A stretch of DNA of 64,000 nt from Cyclonatronum proteinivorum (GCF_003353065.1 NZ_CP027806.1:2934501-2998500); one strand, 5' to 3'. Positions 26,721-37,100 are shown, numbered from the stretch's first letter. The notes: generated by a model from the sequence alone, not told the origin. Translations and numbers: made by a program.

Positions 26721-27827
26721 TTAATCTTCAAAAAATGCCATTTCTAGCTCCGGTATGGTCGTATCAACACCGGTATCGCCCTTGGGCGATACCGCGCTGG
26801 CGCTCAGGCCGGCCGGCCTGAGCGCCAGCGCGGCATCAAAGGCCTCGTTTTTCTTCCACAAATGGTACATCAGGCACAACAACTTCTTCTGCAAGGCCAC
26901 ATTGGCCTTCATTTTTATCCCGTGCCGGCTGACTAACCGATCATAATAGCTGTAATATGGTTGCTTCCTGTGCGACAAAATATTGCCAACCGGCATGTAC
27001 ATGGCTGCCCTGATGCGCGCATTGCCCTGTTTCGACATTTTTCTCTTGCCTTTGTGTTTGCCTGACTCCTTAACCACTATATCGTAACCCGCATAGCTGA
27101 TCAGCTGGCTTCTTGTCGTAAAGTATTCAAAGCCCAGCGTCTCTGCCAGCACCGTGGAGATTGTAATCAAACCTATCGACGGAATCGACTTCAGCTTATC
27201 CACCTTTTCTTCGATCTCCGGATCCGAATCCAGATGCCTGGTGATCAGCTTTTCAAGCTTGGTGATCTGTTTATCCAAGGCAGCGATGGTTTGCTGGACA
27301 ATCTTGCGCGTATCTTTGATAGCGTAAGCGCTGTAATTGAGAGCGTGAAGCTGGTTTTTGAGCTGGGTCCGCTGTTCTACCAACGCGCCACGGGTACGCG
27401 TGAGCTGACGCAGCTCGCTCCAATAGGGTTTAATGCCCCGCCATAGCTGCAGCTTCTTGCGCGCACCCATCAGGGCTAGCCCGCGGGCATCAATACGGTC
27501 GGTTTTGTTCTTGAATCCCTCAGACTCATTGAATCTACGCGCCTGACTGGGTAAAACCACGCTTAATGCCCATTCGGGGTGGTTATCAAACAGGTGCAGG
27601 GCAACCCGCTCGTAATACACACCGGTGGCTTCCATGGTGATGCGCACCGGTGCAGGCTGTTTGGACTCCCATTTGGTGACCCAGCTGACAAACTTGGGCA
27701 GCTCTGCCTGGGTGTTGTTAAACTTTCTGGAGGAGCGTACACGCTCGGTCTGTTCAACAGGGTTATACTCGAGGATGCAGGCCTTGAAGTCGTCTTTTGA
27801 GATATCTATGCCAATGGAATAAAACAT
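26721..27827 (-). CDS. IS110-family DEDD transposase/recombinase
   Basis: 368 aa. The RuvC-like DEDD domain shows the acidic residues in SIGIDISKDDF, RITMEATGVYYERVA and KTDRIDARGLA. A helical middle follows (about 120-190), then the Transposase_20 domain (about 210-310) with SIPSIGLITISTVLAETLGF and ESGKHKGKRKMSKQGNARIR, the region that holds the catalytic serine in characterised members. After LYHLWKKNEAFD, where most relatives end, about 35 extra residues (starting ALALRPAGLSASAVSP) are encoded by a palindromic stretch. It appears intact and possibly active. Confidence 0.93.
   Translation of the reverse strand: MFYSIGIDISKDDFKACILEYNPVEQTERVRSSRKFNNTQAELPKFVSWVTKWESKQPAPVRITMEATGVYYERVALHLFDNHPEWALSVVLPSQARRFNESEGFKNKTDRIDARGLALMGARKKLQLWRGIKPYWSELRQLTRTRGALVEQRTQLKNQLHALNYSAYAIKDTRKIVQQTIAALDKQITKLEKLITRHLDSDPEIEEKVDKLKSIPSIGLITISTVLAETLGFEYFTTRSQLISYAGYDIVVKESGKHKGKRKMSKQGNARIRAAMYMPVGNILSHRKQPYYSYYDRLVSRHGIKMKANVALQKKLLCLMYHLWKKNEAFDAALALRPAGLSASAVSPKGDTGVDTTIPELEMAFFED
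26771..26833. repeat. Two adjacent long palindromes in the 3' end of the transposase gene
   Basis: The first, at 26772-26793, pairs GGTATCGCCC with GGGCGATACC across a short loop. The second, 26792-26833, is a perfect 42-bp palindrome whose left arm begins CCGCGCTGGCGCTCAGG. Both are translated as part of the transposase tail. Confidence 0.85.
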
Positions 27828-27879
27828 GACTAATCAATAGTTTAGTGGTGTGTTATTTGCATCCGAAGCAGGATCCTGT

Positions 27880-28085
27880 CGCATGAATTTCACTCATGAA
27901 TGGTAGCTTTAGAAACGGGTCTAAGCTCTTGGTACTGTTGTCTTTCAACGCCAGGATACAAGTCTGGTTATGCCTGGCGTGGTTCATCCGGTTAAACCGG
28001 TGATTGTGATGCTCCGAGGGTGCCAGACTTGCTCCTATTTCGGTTGTTTGGTTTCTAATCTAACACTTGCCCGATTAGACGCCAA
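27880..28085 (-). ncRNA. Candidate IS110 bridge RNA
   Basis: Lies between the IS edge and the transposase start, as bridge RNAs of IS110-group elements do. In transcript order: a 5' hairpin (TCTAATC at 28054-28060 with GATTAGA at 28073-28079); a segment at 28006-28015 whose minus-strand sequence GGAGCATCAC equals the target flank at 28109-28118; a CCGGTT/AACCGG hairpin (27988-28000); an 8-bp stem ACGCCAGG/CCTGGCGT (27948-27980); and a segment at 27931-27938 whose minus-strand ACAGTACC equals the element's own 3' end at 26686-26693. Both matches stop at the shared core dinucleotide, as target- and donor-binding guides should. Ends of the RNA are guesses. Confidence 0.55.
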
Positions 28086-28107
28086 TTTGAATCAAAATTA
28101 ACATATG

Positions 28108-28140
28108 AGTGATGCTCCCGGAGTTTCACCCAAAAAAATA
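28108..28140 (-). repeat. Dispersed ~85-bp repeat, copy D, right part
   Basis: GTGATGCTCCCGGAGTTTCA followed by CCC and seven A, matching the outer end of copies A, B and C. It begins immediately outside the IS edge and overlaps the S9 peptidase terminator. Confidence 0.75.
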
Positions 28141-28172
28141 CCCGGATCGCTGTGGCAATCCGGGTGTTTTTA
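28131..28172 (-). terminator. Terminator of the S9 peptidase gene
   Basis: ACCCGGAT and ATCCGGGT form an 8-bp stem with a 10-nt loop. On the minus strand it is followed by A and seven T; a weaker T run exists on the plus side. Confidence 0.8.
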
Positions 28173-28200
28173 TAGGGGGTAAAGTATTGAGCTACAGCAA

Positions 28201-31131
28201 TCAGTCTGTCAGTTCGAAGCCCTGATGCAGGCCTTTTTCGATGGCCGGTACGCCGTAGCGCATCCAGACAGGCATGGGGGCGTCCATCAGGTAGTGATCG
28301 AAAAACTGCTGCATGCGCCGGGAGAGGTCCTTGCGGTTGACGCGCTCGCGCAGATTGTGGGCCTCGCCGTTGTAGTTGAGCATCCACACCGGCTGATTGA
28401 GGCGCTTGAGCGCGGTAAAGAACTCGATGCCCTGATACCAGGGTACGGCACCGTCTTCGTCGTTGTGCATCATGAGCAGGGGCGTGCGCACGCGGTTGGC
28501 GAAGAAAATGGGCGAGTTCTCGATGTAATAGGTCGGCTTTTCCCACAGCGTACCACCTATGCGGCTCTGCGTTTTTTCGTACTGAAACTGCCGGTTGAGG
28601 CCGCTTGCCCAGCGGATGCCACCGTAGGCGCTGATCATATTCGAAACCGGCGCACCGGCCATGGCCGCAGCAAACATATCCGTGCGGGTAATGATGTGCG
28701 CAATCTGATAGCCGCCCCAGCTCTGCCCCTGAAGCCCGATGCGGTCGGCATCAACGAAGCCGCGGTCGAGCAGGTGCAGGGTCATGCCGATGACCGCGTT
28801 TTCGGCACTGCGTCCCGGATTTCCGATGGTGTACACGATGTCGGGCATCGCAACGATGTAGCCGCGGCTCGTGTAAAATGCGGGCGTGATGGTCGAGGCC
28901 GAGGGCGCGGGCGGGCGGTACCAGTGCAGGCGGTTGCTCGTACGCTCGTAGAAATACACGATCATGGGATACTCTTTGTCGGGGTCGAAGTCTTCAGGTG
29001 TGTACAACAGACCTTCAAGACGTTCGCCATCGAGGCTTGTGAAGTGGAACAGCTCGACATCCCCCCATAAGTACTGATCCTGCTGCGGATTGGCGTGCGT
29101 TACGCGCTGGAAATTCCGGAAGCGGCGGTCGGTGAGGTACACATCCTGATACTGCTGAAAGGTGCTTTTGCGGACCATCCAGCGCTCGGCATCGGCGGCT
29201 TTGACCGGGGTGAAGGTGCGGAAATCGCCGCGCCAAAGCTGATTCGGATTGCTTTCTTCGAGCTTGGCCGTGTAAAAGCCGGAAGATTTGTCCACGTCAA
29301 AAAAGGCGCTCAGGAAGATCTCATCTGAGGGCAGGTGGCGCGCCTCGCGGTCTTCGGCAAAGCTGCGTAAGGTAACCTGATTTTCGCGACCATAGCCCCC
29401 GGTGAGCCGGTGACCGCTGCCTTCCTGCGCGGGATCAAACACCCAGAGATCGAAACGGTCGCGGATAATGACGCGCGCGTCGCCTTCCGTCCAGCCTTCG
29501 ATGCCGTAGGGATTTGGATCAGAGGGCGCATCGTGCAGCTCGTTGAAGAACGCCACATCCAGATGGCCGGTCAGGTTCGTGCTGCGTCCGGTTTCGAACT
29601 CGTACGTGTACCAGTTCTGATCTGCGTAATCGTACCAGATGAAGTAGCGTCCGTCGGGCGAGGTCTGACTCGCTGCCTTGATGCCTTCCGCAAACAGGCT
29701 GCGCTCTCCGGTTTCGATATCCACAACAAACAAATCGGTGCGGGCCGGAAAGCCATCCCACTGTGTGAGGTAGAGATAGTGCCGGTTTTGGGCGCCCATC
29801 GCAAAGGGTGCATTGCCGCGGTCGGGCACGGAGATATTTTCCAGACTGCGGTCTTCAAGCTGTAAGAAGCGGTCGTCTGCAATGTGATAGACTGCACGGA
29901 AAGTTTGCCGCTGATCATTGCGCAGCTGCACGAGCTGCTGACTTTGAAGCCGCTCATCCTGCCAGTGCCAGATATCTACTTCAGCCATGTCGATGGCTTC
30001 AACGGAGCGGTCGCGGCGCATGGGCTCGGGCGCGGTGCCGAAAAAGAGGCGGCGGCCATCTTCCGAAAAGGAAGGGGAACTGTGCTCATTGATCATCCAG
30101 CTTTCGGCCAGCCAGCTGCTGTTTTCGTCGGCGATGTGTTGCGCTTCGGTGCTGCCTGCTGCGACAAACCAAAGCCCGTAATACTCAGGCGTATCATCAT
30201 CCGCAGTGCTGTTTTCCTCTGCGTCTTCGCCGTTTTCAGTTTCTGTTTCGGGCTCAGGCTGCTGCGCGATGAAAGCAATCTGCGAACCGTCGGCTGTCAT
30301 CGTAATGCCCCTGTAGTTTTTAAGGCCTTCACTCACCGTAAAAAGCTCGCCGCTTTCAAGTTCAAGCACATGGATACCGGCAGTGCTGAGGGTGTCCTGC
30401 TCAAGGGTCAGCATCACGAGACGCTCACCTCCTTCACTGAAAAAGTAGTCATCTACCCAGGGAAATACGCGCTCCTCACCGGTACGCAGATCCCGCAGCA
30501 CAAGGTCGTTTTTGGTTGTTTCGGGTGAAGCCTCCGCGTCTTCATCTGCTTCATCGGTGTTCGGCTCCTGCGATGCTTCGCCGGATTCTGACTCCCCTTC
30601 GGAAGCATCCTTTGAATCTGATGATGCGGCCGAACGATCGTTTCGCTCGAAGCGGTAGGCCAGCCAGTCGCCGTTTTCATCAGGCATTTTAAAGGAGGTG
30701 ACCTCCCCTATTTTCTCAAGCTCCGCGGTTGCCAGCGAATAAACCGCAAGGGTGTCGGTGAAGACATCCCGCAGCCGTTTGCCGTCAATGCGCGCCTGCC
30801 GCTCTTCGGCGTAGGGATTAGCCAGGAACATCACCAAATGCGTACCGCTATGGTTCACCTGAAACCGCTGTCCGCGCGCAATGCTGTTCTCGCGGTTCGT
30901 GCGCAGGTTCCGGACAACGACTTCGCCATCGCCTTCCTGCGGATTCAGGCTATAGATTAGAAAATCCCCGTCGCGGGTAAACTGCTCGTTGGAAACAGCG
31001 CGCCACTGATCAAAATCGCTGTGATCCAGCGGCACTTTATCCCCCGTTCGCGTGCTTTGGCCGGTCGCGGTACACGAAGCGAGCGAAAGCCACAGAACAA
31101 GGGCAAGACTCATCGTAACAAATGATCTCAT
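28201..31131 (-). CDS. S9-family prolyl oligopeptidase-like lipoprotein
   Basis: About 976 aa from the ATG at 31131. The lipoprotein signal MRSFVTMSLALVLWLSLASC places it on the envelope; an upstream in-frame start at 31233 has no signal. A beta-propeller region (about 60-690) gates a C-terminal alpha/beta-hydrolase peptidase. The nucleophile Ser is in GLQGQSWGGYQIAHI, the Asp in HNDEDGAVPWYQG and the His in YNGEAHNLRER. Two acidic low-complexity loops interrupt the propeller (about 175-215 and near 310), rich in E, D, S and T. It probably degrades peptides outside the inner membrane. Confidence 0.88.
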   Translation of the reverse strand: MRSFVTMSLALVLWLSLASCTATGQSTRTGDKVPLDHSDFDQWRAVSNEQFTRDGDFLIYSLNPQEGDGEVVVRNLRTNRENSIARGQRFQVNHSGTHLVMFLANPYAEERQARIDGKRLRDVFTDTLAVYSLATAELEKIGEVTSFKMPDENGDWLAYRFERNDRSAASSDSKDASEGESESGEASQEPNTDEADEDAEASPETTKNDLVLRDLRTGEERVFPWVDDYFFSEGGERLVMLTLEQDTLSTAGIHVLELESGELFTVSEGLKNYRGITMTADGSQIAFIAQQPEPETETENGEDAEENSTADDDTPEYYGLWFVAAGSTEAQHIADENSSWLAESWMINEHSSPSFSEDGRRLFFGTAPEPMRRDRSVEAIDMAEVDIWHWQDERLQSQQLVQLRNDQRQTFRAVYHIADDRFLQLEDRSLENISVPDRGNAPFAMGAQNRHYLYLTQWDGFPARTDLFVVDIETGERSLFAEGIKAASQTSPDGRYFIWYDYADQNWYTYEFETGRSTNLTGHLDVAFFNELHDAPSDPNPYGIEGWTEGDARVIIRDRFDLWVFDPAQEGSGHRLTGGYGRENQVTLRSFAEDREARHLPSDEIFLSAFFDVDKSSGFYTAKLEESNPNQLWRGDFRTFTPVKAADAERWMVRKSTFQQYQDVYLTDRRFRNFQRVTHANPQQDQYLWGDVELFHFTSLDGERLEGLLYTPEDFDPDKEYPMIVYFYERTSNRLHWYRPPAPSASTITPAFYTSRGYIVAMPDIVYTIGNPGRSAENAVIGMTLHLLDRGFVDADRIGLQGQSWGGYQIAHIITRTDMFAAAMAGAPVSNMISAYGGIRWASGLNRQFQYEKTQSRIGGTLWEKPTYYIENSPIFFANRVRTPLLMMHNDEDGAVPWYQGIEFFTALKRLNQPVWMLNYNGEAHNLRERVNRKDLSRRMQQFFDHYLMDAPMPVWMRYGVPAIEKGLHQGFELTD

Positions 31132-31414
31132 AAACCTCAGTTTTTTAGGATGGTTAGTTGATTCGCCTAAAATACACGGCAATTTGTAAACTGCTGTACT
31201 GAGGTTGTGAGAAAATGTGCAGCCCGGAATCAATCAGGCTGTTTTTCACGCCATGACCTGCATGGTTTTTCAGCCACAAAGACGTGTTTGCATCACCAGT
31301 GCAGGAACACCCCGCCTCTTCGGTAAATTTTTTATACCAACAAGGTGTCGTCAACAGGAAAATTCCGACGCTTGCCGACGACAGGATTCCTTACTCGAAA
31401 ATCGTAAGTAATGG

Positions 31415-33118
31415 TTAGAAACGATAGCCCACCGAAGCCCTGAAAAACAGATCGGGAAATGCGGCAATGTTTACCCCTACGGTAAAGTCATCAAAAACCG
31501 AATACCACCGTCCCATTGAAAATGATGTTGGCGTAGGGTTATCAAAGAGGTCTTTGAAGTCCTCATCGGTACTTTCCGCTAAGGCCCCTGAAAACATGAC
31601 TGAAGCGCCAAAGCTGTAATTTGGATTGCTGTATCGGGTGTATTGGCTGAATGCCTGAAAAAGCAGCCCGTCTATATCGAGAAACAGAAGTCGTACCGGT
31701 ATCAGCGCCAGATTCCAGCCCTTAAGTTTTTCCGGGAAAACAAAATTGGCCCCCAGTCCGAAACCACTACCGGCACTTTTGCCAATAATATCATCCCCAA
31801 ACTCGAGCCTGAGCGGGCTTGTGTAGGCGATATAATTTAAGACGATGGTGTGCCGTCCGGCTTTAAGATCTACACCCAAACGAAGGCTCGAGGGCAGCTG
31901 CAGCCTGGAATCCGAAATGAGATCCGATATATCCCGCTCAGTTGAAAGGTTTGGTTTGTTGGCTTGCAGTGAGTCGAGCTCAAGTTCAAGATCACCGCTG
32001 AGCACATCCTGCCCAACGATAAATACCGGCAGAAATGCCCTGCTGAATGAGTTGGGGTCGGTCAGCGAAAATTCCGGCATGTGATTGTAGGATAGAGAAA
32101 TATCCGCAAACCAGGGCGTTTTCCAGGAAGCGGAAAACTGAAAGCCGTTTCGGGTATCCTGGAAGTCCCCGGAAGCCTGCATGACAAAATCGTTGGATTC
32201 ACCGGCCGCGAAGTTCAGGTTTGGATCGTTTGGATTGTTAAAGAAACGTTCATCAGCTCCCCCCACCACAACAAAGCCGTTCAGGTCAGTACTTAAAATC
32301 CTGCGGTGAGCTGTTGTATATCGGTTTAGGGCAAAACCTCCCGCGACGTCCCCTAACTCACCGCTGTAAAGAAGCGCACCAAGACCAACCGTGAAGTTTT
32401 GCATCTGAAAGCTGAAATCAAGCAGCGAGGAAATATTCATCAAAATATCGAACCTCACGCTGACATCATCAGTGCCCTGCTCTTCCCTGATTTTGGTTGA
32501 AAGACCAGACGACTGAAGCCTGAAACGAATATCTGCCGGCTGCGTTGCGCCAAGACCCAGCACTACATTCCGGTAAACCGGCCATGCAACCGCAAACGAC
32601 GTAAACCCGCTGCCAACACCGGCCCGAAGGCTGTTAATTTGTGTTGGCCTGATTGTTGGACTTGCCGACAGGATAAAATTATCGGGATCCCGGACGAAGT
32701 TGTCCGTCTCTGTTTCAATTTCATCGTTAAATGATGAAATAATGTTGTTTTCGATGGATGAAGTAGTCCATGAGCCGTAGCCGAGTTGTGTGTCAAATAC
32801 GAAGTCACGGTTTTGTATAAACCCAAGTCCGGCCGGGTTGTTAAAAATGATTGCGGCGTTATGCCCTACCCCTGCTGAAAGAATACCTCCCATCATAGCA
32901 GACCCATAGCCGGCGCCCGTGGCGTTCAGATTATACCGGAAGTCGATATTTAAAAGCCCTCCGCGCCACAATGAAAGTAGCGGCGGATCATCGTCATCAG
33001 CTAAAGCTGCAGCAGCAGAAGCCGCGTTTGTTAGGGCGAAGAGCGACAGTACCGGCAGGAGCAAAACCCAAACCCGTAAAAAGTGTTTTGCTTCGGTTTT
33101 ATTTTTTGATGAAGTCAT
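31415..33118 (-). CDS. Outer membrane beta-barrel protein, FadL/OmpP1-like
   Basis: 567 aa with a cleavable signal (LLLPVLSLFALTNAASA) and a body of alternating amphipathic strands ending in aromatic Phe (FRASVGYRF), the usual barrel terminus. Near the mature N terminus, GHNAAIIFNNPAGLGFI matches the NPAGL pattern of the FadL/PorV superfamily. It is third in an operon after the giant repeat protein and the PorV-like barrel, 13 bp downstream of the latter. Transport of hydrophobic ligands, or a partner role for the surface protein, are both possible. Confidence 0.75.
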   Translation of the reverse strand: MTSSKNKTEAKHFLRVWVLLLPVLSLFALTNAASAAAALADDDDPPLLSLWRGGLLNIDFRYNLNATGAGYGSAMMGGILSAGVGHNAAIIFNNPAGLGFIQNRDFVFDTQLGYGSWTTSSIENNIISSFNDEIETETDNFVRDPDNFILSASPTIRPTQINSLRAGVGSGFTSFAVAWPVYRNVVLGLGATQPADIRFRLQSSGLSTKIREEQGTDDVSVRFDILMNISSLLDFSFQMQNFTVGLGALLYSGELGDVAGGFALNRYTTAHRRILSTDLNGFVVVGGADERFFNNPNDPNLNFAAGESNDFVMQASGDFQDTRNGFQFSASWKTPWFADISLSYNHMPEFSLTDPNSFSRAFLPVFIVGQDVLSGDLELELDSLQANKPNLSTERDISDLISDSRLQLPSSLRLGVDLKAGRHTIVLNYIAYTSPLRLEFGDDIIGKSAGSGFGLGANFVFPEKLKGWNLALIPVRLLFLDIDGLLFQAFSQYTRYSNPNYSFGASVMFSGALAESTDEDFKDLFDNPTPTSFSMGRWYSVFDDFTVGVNIAAFPDLFFRASVGYRF

Positions 33119-33131
33119 ATCATTACCCTCT

Positions 33132-34142
33132 TTAAAAATTTACCTGTAGACCAATGCGATGCGTATTGGCGATATCATCAATAATGTACCCGTAATTCAC
33201 TTGTATGTGATATTCTGATAGGGGTACCTGCACACCAGCTCCCATCATATACTTATTATCGGCGCGGGTGTTGAGCCACTGCTCTGTTCCGAGACGCAGG
33301 GCTATGATGTCTAAGAAAATGCGTTCAAAACCGATTCTCAGGGCATCATCCTGTTCGCTGTCAAACGATGGTTTGTATTCAACTGAAAAAATGGTGTGTC
33401 CACCGGCTGACCATGAAGTCCCGAGCGCTGCTTCAAAAGGTACGCGCTCACTATAACTGCCCTTTGAGCGACTGTCAGCGTTACGGGTCTTGCTGTTCCA
33501 GTAAACGGGTGCGAAAATATCGCGGAGCATTAGTCCGAAACTAAGTTCATCACTCATTCGATAGATAAGACCTAAATCGAGGCCAAAGCCGTTGGCGTTA
33601 CCATAAACCTGATTGGAAATGCCAATACTAATTTCATTCGGGTCAAATATTCCGTCGAAATCTTCCGGGTTGAGGGTGTTATTTCCAAAACCAGACCGCC
33701 TGTACTTAAGGGCTGCCCCGGCTGAGAGACCCGGCAACACCTCACGGGCATATCCCAAATGAAGGGAGAACTCGCGCATTAGGTCATCACCGGAAGAAAT
33801 GATTGCCAATGCCGCGGATTGTTTTTCTGACAATGGCAAGCCGGCTGAAAAAAACTGATAATTCACCAGCCCCATAAGCCTTGTATGGGTAAACTCGATC
33901 TCATACAGGCTCAGTGAAGTAAGACCTGCGGGATTCAGATAAACAGCATTTATATCATCCGCAAGGCCCGCATAGGCATTTCCCATACTTACGGGTCGGG
34001 ATCCGAAACCAACATCTGCGAATGCTGCCGGTATAGCACTGAGTTGCTGTGCTTTGGCAATACCAAAATCAGATGCAACAAGTACAAGTACGAGAAACAG
34101 GCATCTGCAGGTTTTAAACAAAACTTTAATTTGAGAAATCAT
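33132..34142 (-). CDS. PorV/PorQ-family outer membrane protein
   Basis: 336 aa with a signal peptide ending in AKAQ, then DVGFGSRPVSMGNAYAGLAD and VYLNPAGLTSL, the hallmark N-terminal pattern of the PorV/PorQ family, and a barrel ending in IGLQVNF. PorV proteins shuttle cargo of the type IX secretion system in Bacteroidota; related barrels occur outside that system. It sits 13 bp after the giant repeat protein gene, consistent with helping that protein reach the surface. The rest of the type IX machinery is not in this window. Confidence 0.82.
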   Translation of the reverse strand: MISQIKVLFKTCRCLFLVLVLVASDFGIAKAQQLSAIPAAFADVGFGSRPVSMGNAYAGLADDINAVYLNPAGLTSLSLYEIEFTHTRLMGLVNYQFFSAGLPLSEKQSAALAIISSGDDLMREFSLHLGYAREVLPGLSAGAALKYRRSGFGNNTLNPEDFDGIFDPNEISIGISNQVYGNANGFGLDLGLIYRMSDELSFGLMLRDIFAPVYWNSKTRNADSRSKGSYSERVPFEAALGTSWSAGGHTIFSVEYKPSFDSEQDDALRIGFERIFLDIIALRLGTEQWLNTRADNKYMMGAGVQVPLSEYHIQVNYGYIIDDIANTHRIGLQVNF

Positions 34143-34155
34143 GGCTGCATCTCCC

Positions 34156-37100
34156 CTATTTTACGAGCACTATCTGCTCAATTTTGGTGACTTGGTTGCG
34201 ACCGTCGCGTACATGAATGCGCATGATGTAGCGTCCGTTGTTGGCCATACGCCCGTCATCGGTAAGGCCGTCCCAGGTGATTTCAAGCGGTGAACTTGCA
34301 CTGCCGTAGCGTCCGGGCATTTGCTCGGAATCCCGAAGTAACCGCCTCACAAGCTGCCCCCTCATATTGTATATAGTAATATTAACAATTGCGGGTGGTG
34401 CGTCAGAAGTAAGGAAATATCCGATACGTGCACCCGGTTCAATGTAGGGTGAAAACGGATTCGGCAGTATTCCGATTCTTTGAAGGGATAGCGGCTCATT
34501 TTCAGCAAGTACCGTAAACTGTCCAAGCCTTGAAAAGTCACGTATGTGCAGCAAAGAGCCTGACTCGCTGGTTTCGAAAAGCTGCCACTGCAGCTCATCA
34601 TTATTAAAGCGGCCAATATGACGCTCACCTTCAAACAAACGAAGTGATTCGGGGAGCGGTAGCGAAAGCTCTGCCCCCGGGTTAAGGGACGGACCTGTGT
34701 ACCTGAGCCTGTAAACTTCATCAGAAGCGGTTAGACTTAAGTCTGTACCAAATGCCACCACAAATTTTTTGGGGGTTTCAGGCCTTGTGATTCGAAGTGA
34801 AACCTGTGCATTATCGGTTATTGCTTCTTCCGGCAGATACAGCAGCATTTGGCTGCCGTCCGTAAAGAAATACTCATTACCTACCCGTATTTCGCCAAAC
34901 ACACTAACTGTACGGGAAACAGCTTCGATGCCTGTTTGCTGATCAGTGGCGATAGCGCGGAATTCGGCAATTACTTCGGGATCGGGTGTAAAACGACCGG
35001 TTGGAGATATAACACCGGAATTCGCATTGCTGAGCGACCAGGTTAAATCTGTACCCAGTAATATCGGCTGCCCGTCAGAGGTCTGTGCTGAATAAGTAAA
35101 TGTACGCGTATTGCGGTTGCTGATTTGCGGAGCCGGTCGACTGACACTCAGGCTGCTTACCGGCTCATCCGTCACCATTAAATTAAAGGCGGATGCCTGA
35201 ATCTGTTCACCAAGGGTTGCTGTGATATTCAGGTTTGCCACCCCGGCAGCTGTGCTGCTATCGAACTCGAAAAGACCATCAGAAAGGGATTGCGTAATAT
35301 CGTTTCCGTTGAGTTCTACGGTAACGGTTCCATCGGCATCCTCTCCGGTAAAGCGACCAAGCATACTATTATTTTCACCATCCCTGATATCAAGACGTAC
35401 TCTGTAGGTATCGGATGTACGTATCCTGATCTCAGATATATCCGGCTCAAGCCGTATTTGGCTGAGCAGATCAGTGGCAAGCGGGCTTTTGACAAACTCC
35501 GGACTTCGGAAAGTTCGGGATGTTTTAGCATCGCTCACTTCAGTGAAGAAAATCACATCTTCCAGAGACAGCAAAGGCGGGAGCACAGCTTCGATACCAT
35601 TACCAACGAGCTGTGCAGAAAAGGGCTCCTGTCTGAATGTACTTTGTGATTCAAGTCTGTAAAACAGTCTGCCCGTGAGCCCTTCCGGCTCATACCCTTC
35701 TGTAAATTCAATCCTGAAGGTTGCTTCCTGCCCGGCAGCTATTTCATTTGGTGGTGAGAAAGTAAACGGGAGCTCAATATCGACTTCAACACTGCTTGTG
35801 TCTGATTCAAGTGTTGCCGTGTAACTCTGTACGGGAACCATAAACCGCTCTGTAACAACTCTCAGGTTGTAGGTACCGCCACGCAGCGTAAACGGGGTTT
35901 GGAATGTACCGTTCTGATCTGTTCGGTACTCTGTAACCGTTGACCCGCCTGCTCTGTTGAACAAAATTATTAGATCAGCAACCGGGGCTACACCATCCGT
36001 CACATTGGCACGTACTGCTCCGCTTGGAAGTATGAATTCGGGTACTGTAATACTGCTGCCCGCTGCAGATTGGGGTATCCGCAGTGTTTGACTTGCAGAA
36101 AACTGACCTGTATTCACACTTATAACAGCAAGTGTAGTATCCTGAGCCCCAGATCGTATCGGAAATGGCGCCTGTCGGTACCGCCCGGCTGCATTGGTCA
36201 CGAGGTCAAAGGTATTGTCACCCGTTATCTCTACTTGCACACCTTCCACCCCGTCACCCCGGTAAAATACGAAGCCCTGAAGGAAGTTGAGTTGGGAGGG
36301 CTGCAACGAAAAATTCTGGTCCGTGACCTGCTGATTAAATGGAACATCTACCAGAAGGGTGTCGGCAATATATCCAACACGTGTCGCAATCAGGCGGTAA
36401 CTGCCCGCACTTAAGGTAGCGAAGCTGTAGTTGCCATTATTTCCTGTCGTGAATTCCCGCTGCTGCCCGGTTGCGAGATTACGCAGCCGCACCCGCGCGT
36501 CTGACAACGCATTACCGGTATCGCTTCGGCTCACACGTCCGCTTACAGATGACAAGGCCTGCTGCATTTCAAATGAGAGACTCACTTCTGCACCTATATT
36601 GAGCGTTACATCTTGTGGTGGTGCCAGAAAACCCTCTCTGCTTGCCGTTACGGTATATGTCCGCCCGGCAGGTATGTCACTAAAAGTAACCGTACCGGAT
36701 TCTCCGGCTGTCCGGTTAAATACAAATGATTCATCATCGCTGACGGCTGTAAAAACGGTACCGCCAACAGGTTCACCTGCAGTTGTAACTGCTGCAGCCG
36801 TTATGGTACCTACATTGGGCGTTGCCGTAAAATTCAGCTCCGCCGTCTGTCCAAAAGCAAGGTTATTTACCTCGGCCTGCACGGGATTAAAGACAAAACC
36901 GGCCTTAACCGGCTGAACAAGATAATCGCCGGCAGGAAGAAAGCGGAAACGAAAGAACCCGTCGGGCTCGGAAACGCGCGAATCAATCAGCTGCTGCTCC
37001 CCATTATCTATAGAAAACAAGCGGACAGTTACCGCATCAGTACCTGCTGTACCCTGAATCCTGCTGTTGTTTACCTGTATAACCAGTGGTTCATCAAGCG

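Larger units (their letters stand above)
26685..28109 (-). mobile_element. IS110-family insertion sequence inside repeat copy D
   Basis: About 1.42 kb with the transposase on the minus strand, a short 3' end (26687-26720) and a ~280-bp structured 5' region (27828-28107). Boundaries come from the interrupted repeat. The left edge follows AGCACTGCTGCT and the right edge precedes TGATGCTCCCGG, each edge showing the dinucleotide AG (CT on the IS strand). Removing one copy of the dinucleotide and the element restores a repeat with exactly the spacing of copy C. No terminal inverted repeats or longer target duplication are seen, as usual for IS110. The long 5' non-coding end fits the IS110 rather than the IS1111 subgroup. 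Confidence 0.85.

Noticed and set aside
25922-26724. Overlapping plus-strand open frames of 99-189 codons
   Set aside because: They run through duplicated dispersed repeats in several frames; the translations repeat the DNA units and look like no protein.
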